Positions 1-7,865 of a stretch of DNA of 22,281 nucleotides are shown here, one piece after another (the first letter of the stretch is position 1; every line of letters starts with the position of its first letter). The stretch covers positions 1-22,281 of the forward strand of contig JBBRGA010000045.1 of NCBI GenBank assembly GCA_038241115.1, written 5' to 3'. A program made the position numbers and the translations under genes. This DNA comes from JANYJJ01 sp038241115. Lineage in GTDB: Bacteria; Pseudomonadota; Gammaproteobacteria; Burkholderiales; Burkholderiaceae_C. Below the pieces are notes generated by a model. It was not told the origin of the DNA. It ran no database searches and saw only the letters and a program-made list of their open reading frames with translations.

Positions 1-640
1 CGAAAGCGATGCCACCGCCAGCTTCGCGCGCCAGCAGCGCCAGTGCCGCGCCAGTGGTGGGCGCGCTGCCACTGACCAGCATGCCCAACAGCAAGGCAAA
101 GATCACAACCCCCACACCGTCGTTGAACAAGGACTCGCCGGCGATCACGTGTTCGAGGTTTTTGGGCGCATTGGCCGACTTCAAAATGCCCATCACCGCG
201 ATCGGATCGGTGGGCGAGATCAGCGCACCGAACAGCAGGCAGTACATCAGCGGCAATTCCAGATTCACCCACGGCAGCGCGGCCCAAAGTCCGTAACCGA
301 CGATCAGCGTGGACACCATCGTGCCAATCAACGCCAACGACGCCACCGGCCAGCGCAGCGCCTTCAACTCGCTCAAGTCCACGTGCAGCGCTCCGGCAAA
401 CAGCAACAGCGACAACATGCCCTGCATCAGCACATCGGAGAAGTCGATGGAGCGCAGCAGCGATTCCTCGTAGCTGCGCAGTGCATGCGACACCCCAAGG
501 ACGTCCAGAGCGACGATCACCAGCGACAGCACCAGCGCAATCACCATCACCCCGATGGTTGTCGGCAAGTGCACAAACCGGTGGTTCAGGTAGGCCAGCA
601 ACGCAGTGACGACGAGGCAGACGGCGGCGATGTCCAGCAT
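1..640 (-). CDS. Na+/H+ antiporter, CPA1 (NhaP-type), 3' part missing
   Basis: Inner-membrane monovalent cation/proton exchanger used for pH and sodium homeostasis. The 213 visible codons run open from ATG at 640 to the window edge, so the C-terminal half is absent. The visible part is a string of hydrophobic segments. Two signatures place it in the CPA1/NhaP group: SPTDPIAV near residues 142-149, containing the ion-site aspartate region, and GESLFNDGVGVV near 168-179. An AAGGA ribosome site lies 8 nt before the ATG, supporting the start. It follows the cation-diffusion gene by 59 nt on the same strand, so the two ion transporters and the HtrA gene before them may be co-transcribed; that is inference. 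Ion specificity (Na+, K+ or Li+) cannot be read from the sequence. Confidence 0.88.
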   Translation of the reverse strand, partial: MLDIAAVCLVVTALLAYLNHRFVHLPTTIGVMVIALVLSLVIVALDVLGVSHALRSYEESLLRSIDFSDVLMQGMLSLLLFAGALHVDLSELKALRWPVASLALIGTMVSTLIVGYGLWAALPWVNLELPLMYCLLFGALISPTDPIAVMGILKSANAPKNLEHVIAGESLFNDGVGVVIFALLLGMLVSGSAPTTGAALALLAREAGGGIAF

Positions 641-699
641 GTTTTGATCCTTGAAAGTGATGCGATCAATGCAGTTCTTGCAGCTACGGTAAGAAGAGC

Positions 700-1653
700 T
701 TACTCAATGACCGGCGCGGCCAGATTGCCTTTTACGGCACCGCGCGCCAGCTCGAGACGGTTGCGTGATTCGATGTAAATGCGCGTGATCTTGGGAAAGC
801 GCTCGCGGATCTCGCGCTCGATGCGCTCGACGGTGGCGGCCGCATCGTCGGCAGCGACGCCGTCGGCAAAGACGACATCGATCGCCAGCAGCACGTCGTC
901 AGCGCCGATGTACATCGTCAACGGCAGGCCTGCCTTTTGCACCTGCGGTTGCCGCTGCGCGATGGCGCGGATGGCGGCAGCCGTGTCGGGACGCACGCCC
1001 TCACCAACAAGCAGGCCGCGCGACTCGCGGATCAGCAGAACCGCCACACCCGCCAAAATGCAGCCTATGACGACGGAAGCCGCGCCGTCGAGCACAGGCA
1101 TGTTCAAGCTGTGGCTGGCCCAGACGCCGACGGCGGCCACCGCCAGGCCGGCCAGAGCGGCACCGTCTTCGGCCAGCACGGTGTAGACGGCGGGGTCTTT
1201 GCTGCCGTGCAGCGAGGACCAGAACGGTCGCCCCGCCGACTGACTGCGGAACTGGCGCAGCGCGACCAAAAAGCTGGCGCCCTCGAACAGCGCCGCTATG
1301 GCCAGCACCACATAACTCCATGTCGGGTCGGTCAGCGGTTCGGGGTGGCGCATGTGCATCACGCCTTCGTAAATCGACATACCGCCGCCCAAGCCGAAGA
1401 CCAGCACCGCCACGATCAGGCTCCAAAAATACAACTCCTTGCCACGGCCGAAGGGGTGCTCCGGCGTCGCCGGTTTTTTCGACATGTGCAGACCCACCAG
1501 CAGCAGCCCGCCGTTGCCGGCGTCGACGGCCGAGTGGATGCCTTCTGAGAGCATCGCCGAACTGCCGCTGAAGCCGGCGGCCACGAACTTTGTGATGGCA
1601 ATTGCGACGTTGGCGGCAATGGCGCCGTAAACCGCGACTTTCGATTCGGCCAT
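700..1653 (-). CDS. Cation diffusion facilitator transporter, ZnT9-like
   Basis: Inner-membrane divalent-cation efflux protein of the CDF superfamily, 317 residues, a usual length. Hydrophobic segments fill roughly residues 8-210, followed by a soluble C-terminal domain (about 215-305). The TM2 motif SEGIHSAVD carries H40 and D44. The second membrane metal site, HxxxD in typical CDF proteins, reads E162-D163 in AEDGAALAG, which resembles the SLC30A9/ZnT9 branch rather than classic zinc exporters. The loop HPFGRGKELYFW (66-77) is also typical of that branch. The ATG at 1653 lies 13 nt after the HtrA stop, suggesting translational coupling; the nearest purine-rich stretch (GAGG) is too close to the start to be a good ribosome site. 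The metal transported is uncertain. Confidence 0.88.
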   Translation of the reverse strand: MAESKVAVYGAIAANVAIAITKFVAAGFSGSSAMLSEGIHSAVDAGNGGLLLVGLHMSKKPATPEHPFGRGKELYFWSLIVAVLVFGLGGGMSIYEGVMHMRHPEPLTDPTWSYVVLAIAALFEGASFLVALRQFRSQSAGRPFWSSLHGSKDPAVYTVLAEDGAALAGLAVAAVGVWASHSLNMPVLDGAASVVIGCILAGVAVLLIRESRGLLVGEGVRPDTAAAIRAIAQRQPQVQKAGLPLTMYIGADDVLLAIDVVFADGVAADDAAATVERIEREIRERFPKITRIYIESRNRLELARGAVKGNLAAPVIE

Positions 1654-1666
1654 GCCTCGAAAAATC

Positions 1667-3229
1667 TCACCCTATGCGCACGGGCACGAAGATCTTGTTG
1701 CCGTCGCGAAGGATCAACAGCGCCACGCTTTTCTCTGCCTTGGCCACTGCATCGCGCACCTGTTCGATGCTCGAGACCGGCTTGCCGTTGATGGCCATCA
1801 GCACGTCGCCAGCCTGCACACCAGCCAAAGCGGCTGGGCCGCTGGCGTCATCGATCAACAAGCCACCGTCCACTCCGGCCTCCTGGCGCTCTTGGGGTTG
1901 AAGCGGGCGCAGCGCCAAGCCCAGCTTGCCGCGGTCCGGCGTGCCGTCCGCCTTCGCCACAGCTGCCGCTTTGCCGCCCGCATCGCTCAGCAGTGCAGTC
2001 AGTTCCTGGGACTGGCCCTGGCGCCAAACCTGAATCGTCACCTTCTGCCCCGGCAACAACTGGCCCACCATGGCCGGCACGTCGCCCACGCCGACGATGG
2101 CCTGGCCGTCGATCTTGCGGATCACGTCGCCGACCTGCATGCCGGCTTTTTCGGCAGGCCCGCCTTTGTCGACATTCGACACCAACGCACCTTCTGGTTT
2201 GTCCAGCTTGAAGGAGTCGGCCAGGGCCTGGTTCACGTCCTGCAGGGCCACTCCCAGTCGGGCGTGGCTGGCCTTGCCGGTGGCCAGGATCTGCGCCTCG
2301 ATCTTCATGGCCAAGTCGATCGGGATCGCAAAAGACAAGCCCTGATAGCCGCCGCTGCGGCTGTAGATTTGCGAGTTGATGCCCACCACTTCGCCGCGCG
2401 TGTTGAACAGTGGCCCGCCGGAGTTGCCTGGGTTGACTGCCACGTCGGTCTGGATGAAGGGCACGAAGCTGTCGTCCGGCAGCGAACGTCCCTTGGCGCT
2501 GACCACGCCGGCCGTGACGCTGTTTTCGAAGCCGAAGGGCGAGCCGATGGCCAGCACCCATTCGCCCACGCGCAAGTCGCGCGAACTGCCCAGCGGAACC
2601 ACAGGCAGGTCCTTGGCCTCGATCTTCAGCACAGCCACGTCGGTTTTGGGGTCAGATCCCAGCACCTTGGCCTGAAATTCGCGGCGATCGGTCAGCTTGA
2701 CCGTCACGTCCTTGGCGTCGCGCACGACGTGGGCGTTGGTGACGATGATGCCGTCGGCACCGACGATGAAGCCGGAGCCCTGTCCGCGCACGAGCTGATC
2801 TTGGGGCGGTTGGCCGCTGCCGCCCGGGCCCTGGAAGCGCCGAAAAAACTCGAAGAACGGGTCGTTGGGGTCCATGCCCTGTGGCCCGCGCGGTCGCGCC
2901 GTGGCCGACCCATCGTCGTTTGCCGTGACATGGCGCATGCCGCTGACGCTGATGTTGACCACCGCACCTCCGTAACGCGCCGCGATCTGCGAGAAGTCGA
3001 CGGCGCCCGGCGCGCCGCCGGCCGTGGCCGCTTGCGCCGCAGCGGCTGGCGCGGTCATGGGGATGGGTGCGGATGGCGACGCGGATGTGGCTGCTGCAGA
3101 GCGTGCATCGGGGCCGACTGTCGGGACAGGTGGCGTGCAGCCGGCAAGGCCGATGGCCAGCAAGGCCGCAGTGATCGAAACGCAGCGCATGGGGCGCTGC
3201 GCCGGACGGGTTTGCGAATCGAGCTTCAT
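1667..3229 (-). CDS. HtrA/Deg-family serine endoprotease with lipoprotein signal
   Basis: Envelope protein-quality-control protease of the DegP/DegQ/MucD type, 520 residues. The triad is H167 (TNAHVV), D197 (KTDVAVLK) and S270 (GNSGGPLF). Two PDZ domains follow, about 325-410 and 430-515. The N-terminus is basic, then hydrophobic, ending in LAGC (residues 28-31), a good lipobox; T at +2 would predict outer-membrane sorting if processed. A linker rich in Ala, Pro and Ser (about 32-75) follows. The ATG at 3229 was chosen because GGAG lies 7 nt upstream; an in-frame codon at 3280 would place a long hydrophilic stretch before the signal. The CDF gene follows after 13 nt. Which Deg paralogue it matches cannot be decided here. 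Confidence 0.92.
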   Translation of the reverse strand: MKLDSQTRPAQRPMRCVSITAALLAIGLAGCTPPVPTVGPDARSAAATSASPSAPIPMTAPAAAAQAATAGGAPGAVDFSQIAARYGGAVVNISVSGMRHVTANDDGSATARPRGPQGMDPNDPFFEFFRRFQGPGGSGQPPQDQLVRGQGSGFIVGADGIIVTNAHVVRDAKDVTVKLTDRREFQAKVLGSDPKTDVAVLKIEAKDLPVVPLGSSRDLRVGEWVLAIGSPFGFENSVTAGVVSAKGRSLPDDSFVPFIQTDVAVNPGNSGGPLFNTRGEVVGINSQIYSRSGGYQGLSFAIPIDLAMKIEAQILATGKASHARLGVALQDVNQALADSFKLDKPEGALVSNVDKGGPAEKAGMQVGDVIRKIDGQAIVGVGDVPAMVGQLLPGQKVTIQVWRQGQSQELTALLSDAGGKAAAVAKADGTPDRGKLGLALRPLQPQERQEAGVDGGLLIDDASGPAALAGVQAGDVLMAINGKPVSSIEQVRDAVAKAEKSVALLILRDGNKIFVPVRIG

Positions 3230-3284
3230 GGTGTTCTCCAAGTCAGATGTTTCGCTGCGAACGAAGCCGCTTGACCACACGGTG

Positions 3285-4133
3285 TCAGGCGCGAGTGGCT
3301 TCAGCCAACCGCTTGTCCTGGGGCCCCCAATAACCGCTGCGCCCGTAGTGCTCGTGCAAGCGGGCTTCGTCCTCGCGGGTCAACGCGCCGGTGGGCTCGA
3401 ACGGCGGTGCTTCTTTCACCGCTTGACGTGACAGCTTGACCGAGACGGTGCTGTGTGACCAGCTGACGTCTTCGATCCACTGCGTTGCGACAAGCATCTG
3501 GTGCCCGACCCACCAGTTGCTGGTGTCGACGATGAGGTAGCGCACAGCCCAGGTTTCGTCGTCGATCAGCAAGCCGCAGACGTGGCCGATTTCGCCGTCA
3601 GTGGCCTGGATGTGGTAGCCCGTGATCGCCTTGCAACTGCGCAGATGAGCGTCCGCGCTGGCGTCCCGGGCTTCGACGGCGGCACGCGCCTGGTCTGAGC
3701 GCGCCTGCGCGTTCTGTGACTCCTCGCGAATGGCTTCCGGGCTTCCAAAGCCTCCATAGCCAACCAACATCGGGCCGGGGTACATGCCGCCGCCCCAAAA
3801 GCCGTCGCCGCCCCAGTAGGACGGGTATCCGTAATAGCCGGAGTAGTCCAGCTCGTGCTGCCGCGTGACGGGCTGCTGGGTGTCCACTTCCGGGCTGTTC
3901 TTGACTTGCGCTTTGGTGATCGACACCGGCAGCAACCGCGCCGCCCAGTTGGGTTCGCCAATCGCCATGGGCGATATCAGCACCTGCCTGCCGGACAGCC
4001 AGCTGCCGGTGTCGACCACGAGATAGCGAACGACCCAGGCCTGGTCGTCCAGAAACAGGTCCTTGACGCGACCCACCTCGCCGTCAACGGCGCCGATGGA
4101 ATAGCCGTGGAGTTCTTCAAGGTTGCGCAACAT
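3285..4133 (-). CDS. Protein with two PRC-barrel domains
   Basis: A 282-residue soluble protein without a signal peptide. Two copies of a PRC-barrel-like domain are visible. The first covers about 1-75 (GYSIGAVDGEVGRVKD, then WVVRYLVVDTGSW). The second covers about 165-240 (GYHIQATDGEIGHVCG, then WAVRYLIVDTSNW). Between them lies a Gly/Tyr/Trp-rich stretch (about 97-130) and a charged, possibly helical segment (134-160). PRC-barrels occur in photosynthetic reaction-centre H subunits, RimM and many uncharacterised stress proteins, so the fold does not give a function. GGAG before the ATG at 4133 supports the start. It ends 55 nt before the HtrA gene and follows the Rieske gene by 219 nt. Confidence 0.85.
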   Translation of the reverse strand: MLRNLEELHGYSIGAVDGEVGRVKDLFLDDQAWVVRYLVVDTGSWLSGRQVLISPMAIGEPNWAARLLPVSITKAQVKNSPEVDTQQPVTRQHELDYSGYYGYPSYWGGDGFWGGGMYPGPMLVGYGGFGSPEAIREESQNAQARSDQARAAVEARDASADAHLRSCKAITGYHIQATDGEIGHVCGLLIDDETWAVRYLIVDTSNWWVGHQMLVATQWIEDVSWSHSTVSVKLSRQAVKEAPPFEPTGALTREDEARLHEHYGRSGYWGPQDKRLAEATRA

Positions 4134-4162
4134 GGTTTGGCTCCTTCATGCAAATGAGTGGT

Positions 4163-4190
4163 GGGTGGGGTCAGGGGTCAGGGGTCAGGG
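4163..4190 (+). repeat. G-run / GGGGTCA tandem repeat, G-quadruplex-capable
   Basis: Five runs of three or four G (4163-4165, 4167-4170, 4174-4177, 4181-4184, 4188-4190) are separated by loops of 1 or 3 nt. Three perfect tandem copies of GGGGTCA (4167-4187) make up most of it. This fits the usual G3+N1-7 quadruplex rule. It lies on the strand that is template for the flanking minus-strand genes, 30 nt upstream of the PRC-barrel start codon, in the 219-nt spacer after the Rieske gene. Folding in the cell is not shown by sequence. Confidence 0.75.
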
Positions 4191-4352
4191 ATGGACTGAT
4201 GCAACGGCTTGACTGGCCCGAGAGACGACGCGTGTGGGCGTGGCGTTACTTTCGTTCCGCCGTGCGCCGTGGTCTGTCTGATAGCGCACCGACAGACGCC
4301 GAATTGCGCGCAAGCTTTGGCCTGAATGCTGTGGGCCTGGCCTTGCAGGGCT

Positions 4353-4961
4353 TCAGGCTTTGGTGTCGTCACCGATGTGGATGAGCGTGTTGCTGGCAAA
4401 TCGGTAGGGCGGGATTTCGAGGTTGATCGGTGCCGGTTTGTTTTTGAACACGCGCCCAGATCCGTCGAACGTCGACCCGTGGCAAGGACAGAAGAAGCCT
4501 CCGGGCCAATCCGTCGGCAGGCTCGGATTGGCCACACCCGCCGGTGCGCGACTCGGCGAGCAACCCAGATGCGTGCAGATGCCAATGGCCACGAAAAACT
4601 CGGGCTTGATCGCTCTCGCCGTGTTTTTCGCATAGGCAGGCTGCTGATCCTTTTTAGACTGCGGGTCCGCCAGCTGCGCGTCGTGGCCTTGCAGCGCGGC
4701 CAGCATCTCGGGGGTGCGCCGCACGATCCACACCGGCTTGCCACGCCACTCCACGGTCTTGAAGCCACCGGGCGGTATGTCAGAGATCTCCACTTCCACC
4801 GGCCCGCCAGCGGCCCGTGCGCGCTCACTGGGAGCAAAGGTCGAAACGAAGGGGACGGCTGTGGCCACCACGCCCGCACCGCCCGCTGCAGCGGTGATGA
4901 CCACCCAATGGCGGCGGTCGGGATTCATCGGTACGTCAGGGTTGGGGAAAGCTTCGGCCAT
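4353..4961 (-). CDS. petA: Stand-alone Rieske [2Fe-2S] protein, cytochrome bc1 iron-sulfur subunit type
   Basis: Electron-transfer subunit of the ubiquinol-cytochrome c reductase type, 202 residues. The cluster motifs are C129-T-H131-L-G-C134 and C158-P-C160-H161-G-S, the full set of two Cys and two His ligands plus the disulfide pair C134/C160. The N-terminus has DRRHWVV (15-21) before a hydrophobic anchor, consistent with the Tat-exported, uncleaved anchor of bacterial Rieske subunits. The flexible-hinge region FVSTFAPSE follows. AGGAG 6 nt before ATG 4961 sets the start; an in-frame upstream codon at 5030 would displace the RR motif. Unusually, no cytochrome b or c1 gene follows: the next gene is the PRC-barrel gene. 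It may be a second petA copy or may serve another acceptor. The symbol reflects family only. Confidence 0.87.
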   Translation of the reverse strand: MAEAFPNPDVPMNPDRRHWVVITAAAGGAGVVATAVPFVSTFAPSERARAAGGPVEVEISDIPPGGFKTVEWRGKPVWIVRRTPEMLAALQGHDAQLADPQSKKDQQPAYAKNTARAIKPEFFVAIGICTHLGCSPSRAPAGVANPSLPTDWPGGFFCPCHGSTFDGSGRVFKNKPAPINLEIPPYRFASNTLIHIGDDTKA

Positions 4962-5091
4962 CGTTATCTCCTTGTGGCAAATCTGTAGGCGGTAGCGTGA
5001 GGGACGAAGTTCCCGCTGTCCGTGCGGCAACGCGCATACGTCGCATCAACCATCGTGCCGGCCGACGACAGGGCACAAGCAACTGGCCGGG

Positions 5092-6429
5092 TCAACTTTC
5101 TGGCCGGCTGAATGCCCGGTTGACCGCGCTGAAGGCTGCTTCGACGTCCAGCAGGTAGTCGGGCTCTGGCACGGCTTCTTGTGCACCTTTGACGATGAGG
5201 CGAGCGTGTCGTTGAAGACAGGCTGCGTCCGAGGCGGTTTGCACATGGCAGGCGATCTGTGCGATGGCTTCGAGAAGGCGGATCGCCACGGCCGGGTTCG
5301 AACGGGCGTTTTGCCTGATCTGGTTGAAGGCGCTGTCTGCGATGCCTGCAAACGACGAACGCGGTGCCACCAGGCGCAGCCGTCCGTGGGCGTCGAAGCG
5401 GTGGGCTGACGGCATGTCGCGGCGCGCCAGGCGGCACAGACCCGAGCCCAGCCGGTCAACGCAAGCGATCGCCGTGAACGGGTCGTTGATGCCCGGGGAC
5501 AGCGCACGCACGGCGATCTCGACCAGCTGCTGAAAAGAGAATTCGACATCCTGCGCCGCGGTGCGTTGATTGCCGAACACGAAGGCGGCAGTGATCTTCT
5601 CGACCAAGCCCTCGGTGAGGTGATGTGCTGGCCAAACCATCACCATCGGTCGTCCTTCGACAAGGTAGTGCCCTGGCCGTCGCTCCAGCCGAAGCAACAG
5701 ATCTTCTTCGGCAGCCAGGGCCATCAAGGCGTCGGCATCGATCAGTTGAAGGTAGCCGTCCTGCGGTGCTCTCACGGGCAGGGCGTCGACGGTGAACACC
5801 GCAGGCAGGTCAGCCTCGTGCAGCGCTTTCGAGACTTCGGATTCAGGCCGGCCCAAGTGGCCGGGGAACAACCTGTCGACCCCTTGTTCCAGCTCCCTGC
5901 CAACCCGCGCCACGACCTCGTCAGCCTGAATGGAAACGGACACATGGTGGATAAAGTAAATCAACACGCCGATGCTGAGCATCGCCAGCAGCAGGCCGAT
6001 GCTGACTGACAGATGCGGCACGAAGGCCACCTCGTCGGCGCGCCGGACCGTGCGAAGCACCAGCAGGCAGTAAACGAAGGTGGCCACAAACGTGCCCAAC
6101 ACCACTTGGTTGGCGGTGTCGCGCATGAAGTTGCGAAGCAGGCGCGGGCCGAGTTGCGACGAGGCCAGCGACAGCGCCACCAGGGTCATCGAGAACACGG
6201 TTCCGGCGATGGCGATCATCGACCCTGCCACCGTACTTAACAGCAGGCTCGCCCCTTCAGCGCCGCCCGAATAGATCCAGCTCAGACGCTGCAGCCCGCC
6301 CTTGGCGATGGCCTTGTCGACCTCGACGACAGACACAGCGAGCGCCACGGCCAGGCACGCCATGACCGCGGGCACGAACCAGAAACTGGACCGAAGGCGA
6401 TCCCAATATTTGAGCAGCAGTGCTTTCAA
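5092..6429 (-). CDS. DUF2254 family membrane protein
   Basis: A 445-residue protein of unknown function recognised as DUF2254 from its N-terminal layout. Four hydrophobic segments are visible, about 16-36, 62-88, 108-126 and 138-160, including GTVFSMTLVALSLASSQLGPRLL. A soluble domain of about 280 residues follows. The start is TTG at 6429: an in-frame stop lies only two codons upstream, no ATG or GTG exists between, and GAGG sits 4 nt before the TTG. Dropping to an internal start would cut into the N-terminal hydrophobic region. The Rieske gene follows after 130 nt on the same strand. Biochemical role unknown. Confidence 0.83.
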   Translation of the reverse strand: MKALLLKYWDRLRSSFWFVPAVMACLAVALAVSVVEVDKAIAKGGLQRLSWIYSGGAEGASLLLSTVAGSMIAIAGTVFSMTLVALSLASSQLGPRLLRNFMRDTANQVVLGTFVATFVYCLLVLRTVRRADEVAFVPHLSVSIGLLLAMLSIGVLIYFIHHVSVSIQADEVVARVGRELEQGVDRLFPGHLGRPESEVSKALHEADLPAVFTVDALPVRAPQDGYLQLIDADALMALAAEEDLLLRLERRPGHYLVEGRPMVMVWPAHHLTEGLVEKITAAFVFGNQRTAAQDVEFSFQQLVEIAVRALSPGINDPFTAIACVDRLGSGLCRLARRDMPSAHRFDAHGRLRLVAPRSSFAGIADSAFNQIRQNARSNPAVAIRLLEAIAQIACHVQTASDAACLQRHARLIVKGAQEAVPEPDYLLDVEAAFSAVNRAFSRPES

Positions 6430-6656
6430 AAAACCTCACTTCGACCTGTGAACCTCGAACGAGACGCCCACGCAATGTGCAGAATCATTCGCAGGGCCAT
6501 CAGCGTAGGCGAAGGCCCCGCGAGCGTGCTGTGCGTTGCCGCACCAAAGAGCTGAGCCGCGTGCCGGTCGCCTTGGCTCGGGCAGCGCGTTCAGAGCAGC
6601 CTTCAGAGGCAGCAGCCAAGCCTGCTGCGCTGGCTGCAAATACCGCTCGCATCGCA

Positions 6657-7178
6657 CTACATCTGCGCCAGCGGGATGCCTGCAGCTCGTTCGTCGGCAT
6701 TCAACGCAGCAATCAGCAGCGCCAGGTCGTGGTCCATGCGTTCAAGCGTCTTTGCGTCGAGCGTCGCCAAAGCGTCCGGTAAGACGCCGGCAAAAGGGCC
6801 TGGCGCTTTTTGCAGCACGCGCAACCCTGCAGGCCGAATGCGGAGCTGCACTGCCCGGCGGTCTGGCGCATTCTTTTCGGCAGCAATCAACTGCGCCGTC
6901 ATCAGGGCTTTGACGAGGTTGCTCGCGGTGGTCTGGTGCACGTCCATGAAAGCCGCCAGGCTGTTCACGCCCAGGCCCGGATGCGCGTGAATGACGCTGA
7001 GCGCCCAAAGCTGCGCACCCCCGACTCCGGCCTTTTTCTCCACCTGTTGGAAGTGCGTCTTGACGGCGTTGAACACCAATCGGAACCGACGCAACACACG
7101 CACTTCAGGTTCACTGAGAGACTGTTCGGAGGCCGGGCTTGCGGCCTTGACAGCGGCAACTTTTTTCTTGATCACCAT
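6657..7178 (-). CDS. MarR-family transcriptional regulator
   Basis: DNA-binding regulator of 173 residues from ATG 7178. The winged-helix core is visible: a helix around FRLVFNAVKTHFQQVEK, then AQLWALSVIHAHPGLGVNSLAAFMDVHQTTASNLVKALMTAQLI (helix-turn-helix), then the wing KNAPDRRAVQLRIRPAG. A Lys-rich N-terminal tail (KKKVAAVKAA) precedes it. No convincing ribosome site is seen before 7178; an in-frame GTG at 7229 would add 17 residues. It lies 69 nt downstream of the Pal-like gene on the same strand. No cysteine signature of OhrR-type sensors is present and ohr is 14 kb away, so pairing with Ohr is not suggested. Ligand and targets are unknown. Confidence 0.82.
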   Translation of the reverse strand: MVIKKKVAAVKAASPASEQSLSEPEVRVLRRFRLVFNAVKTHFQQVEKKAGVGGAQLWALSVIHAHPGLGVNSLAAFMDVHQTTASNLVKALMTAQLIAAEKNAPDRRAVQLRIRPAGLRVLQKAPGPFAGVLPDALATLDAKTLERMDHDLALLIAALNADERAAGIPLAQM

Positions 7179-7247
7179 CAGAACATCATAGGTGCCGAGC
7201 CGCAATAAACGCGCTGTGCAAGCTCGCACATCTGGCCACGCGGAGCC

Positions 7248-7802
7248 TTACTTCGCCGGGTACTGGATGTCGTCGCGACGGTTTTGCGCCCACGCCGCTT
7301 CAGTCTGTCCGGTGGCTTTCGGCTTGCCTTCACCCCAGCTGGTGGCCTCCATCTGCCTGTCCTTGGCGCCGTAGATTTTCAAAACACGCACCAGCGCTTC
7401 AGCCCGCTTCTGTCCAAGGGCCAAGTTGTATTCCGATCCGCCACGCTCATCGGTGTTGCCCTCGACTCTGATCGCAACGGTGGGATTCGCTGCCAGGAAC
7501 TTGCCGTGTCGCTCGACCAGGGCCATGTAGTCCTGCTTCACCGTGAATTCGTCGTAGTCGAAGTACACGCTGCGATCGGTGGAAAGCCTGCTCTTGGGAT
7601 CGAGGTAGGCGGGCAGTGTGACCGTGCTGACATTCGAGGACGACACCATCGGCTGCGGCGCGGCCATCGGTGCTGTGGGCGGCGGCGCAACGGCCACCGA
7701 CATCGGAACAGGCGCCGCGGGTATTGCAACTGGCGTGCTGCTGCACGCCGCCAGCAGTGCCGCGAGGGCGGCCATGAGAAGGGTTGACTTGGCTTGGTTC
7801 AC
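7248..7802 (-). CDS. Pal/OmpA-type peptidoglycan-associated lipoprotein
   Basis: Outer-membrane lipoprotein anchoring to peptidoglycan, 184 residues. The N-terminus is a lipoprotein signal ending LLAAC (lipobox Cys at 20), followed by an Ala/Pro/Val-rich linker (about 22-60). The OmpA-like domain spans about 76-182, with the Pal motif EGNTDERGGSEYNLALGQKRA; D118 and R133 correspond to the diaminopimelate-binding residues of the family. The start is GTG at 7802, supported by GGAG 8 nt upstream; no in-frame ATG precedes the signal. No tolB or ybgF flanks it, so it is not part of a tol-pal operon in this window and may be a second Pal-like protein. Confidence 0.88.
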   Translation of the reverse strand: MNQAKSTLLMAALAALLAACSSTPVAIPAAPVPMSVAVAPPPTAPMAAPQPMVSSSNVSTVTLPAYLDPKSRLSTDRSVYFDYDEFTVKQDYMALVERHGKFLAANPTVAIRVEGNTDERGGSEYNLALGQKRAEALVRVLKIYGAKDRQMEATSWGEGKPKATGQTEAAWAQNRRDDIQYPAK

Positions 7803-7865
7803 TGAGAAATCTCCAATGTTGTCGTGCGTTGTCGGGATTCACAAGCTGCTGCAATCAACTTGCGC

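Noticed and set aside
149..778. Plus-strand open frame opposite the Na+/H+ antiporter
   Set aside because: The product is rich in His, Gln and Arg, as expected for the antisense of a membrane-protein gene; the minus strand carries clear antiporter motifs.
1652..3274. Long plus-strand open frame opposite the HtrA gene (about 540 codons)
   Set aside because: It mirrors HtrA codon structure in a high-GC gene, and its translation is His/Arg/Gln-rich without any domain. The minus strand has an intact triad and PDZ domains.
4199..4384. Possible small plus-strand gene in the spacer after the Rieske gene (starts MQRLDWPERRRVW)
   Set aside because: Third-position GC is near half, lower than the neighbouring genes, there is no recognisable family, the ribosome site is weak and the end overlaps petA on the other strand. 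Not excluded, but unsupported.
6612..6637. GCAGCCA/TGGCTGC inverted repeat after the MarR gene
   Set aside because: 7-bp stem with a 12-nt loop and no T run; common by chance in high-GC sequence. The 227-nt spacer 6430-6656 shows nothing else.
6657..7178. MarR gene as OhrR, the partner of ohr
   Set aside because: It is about 14 kb from ohr and shows no reactive cysteine near the N-terminus.
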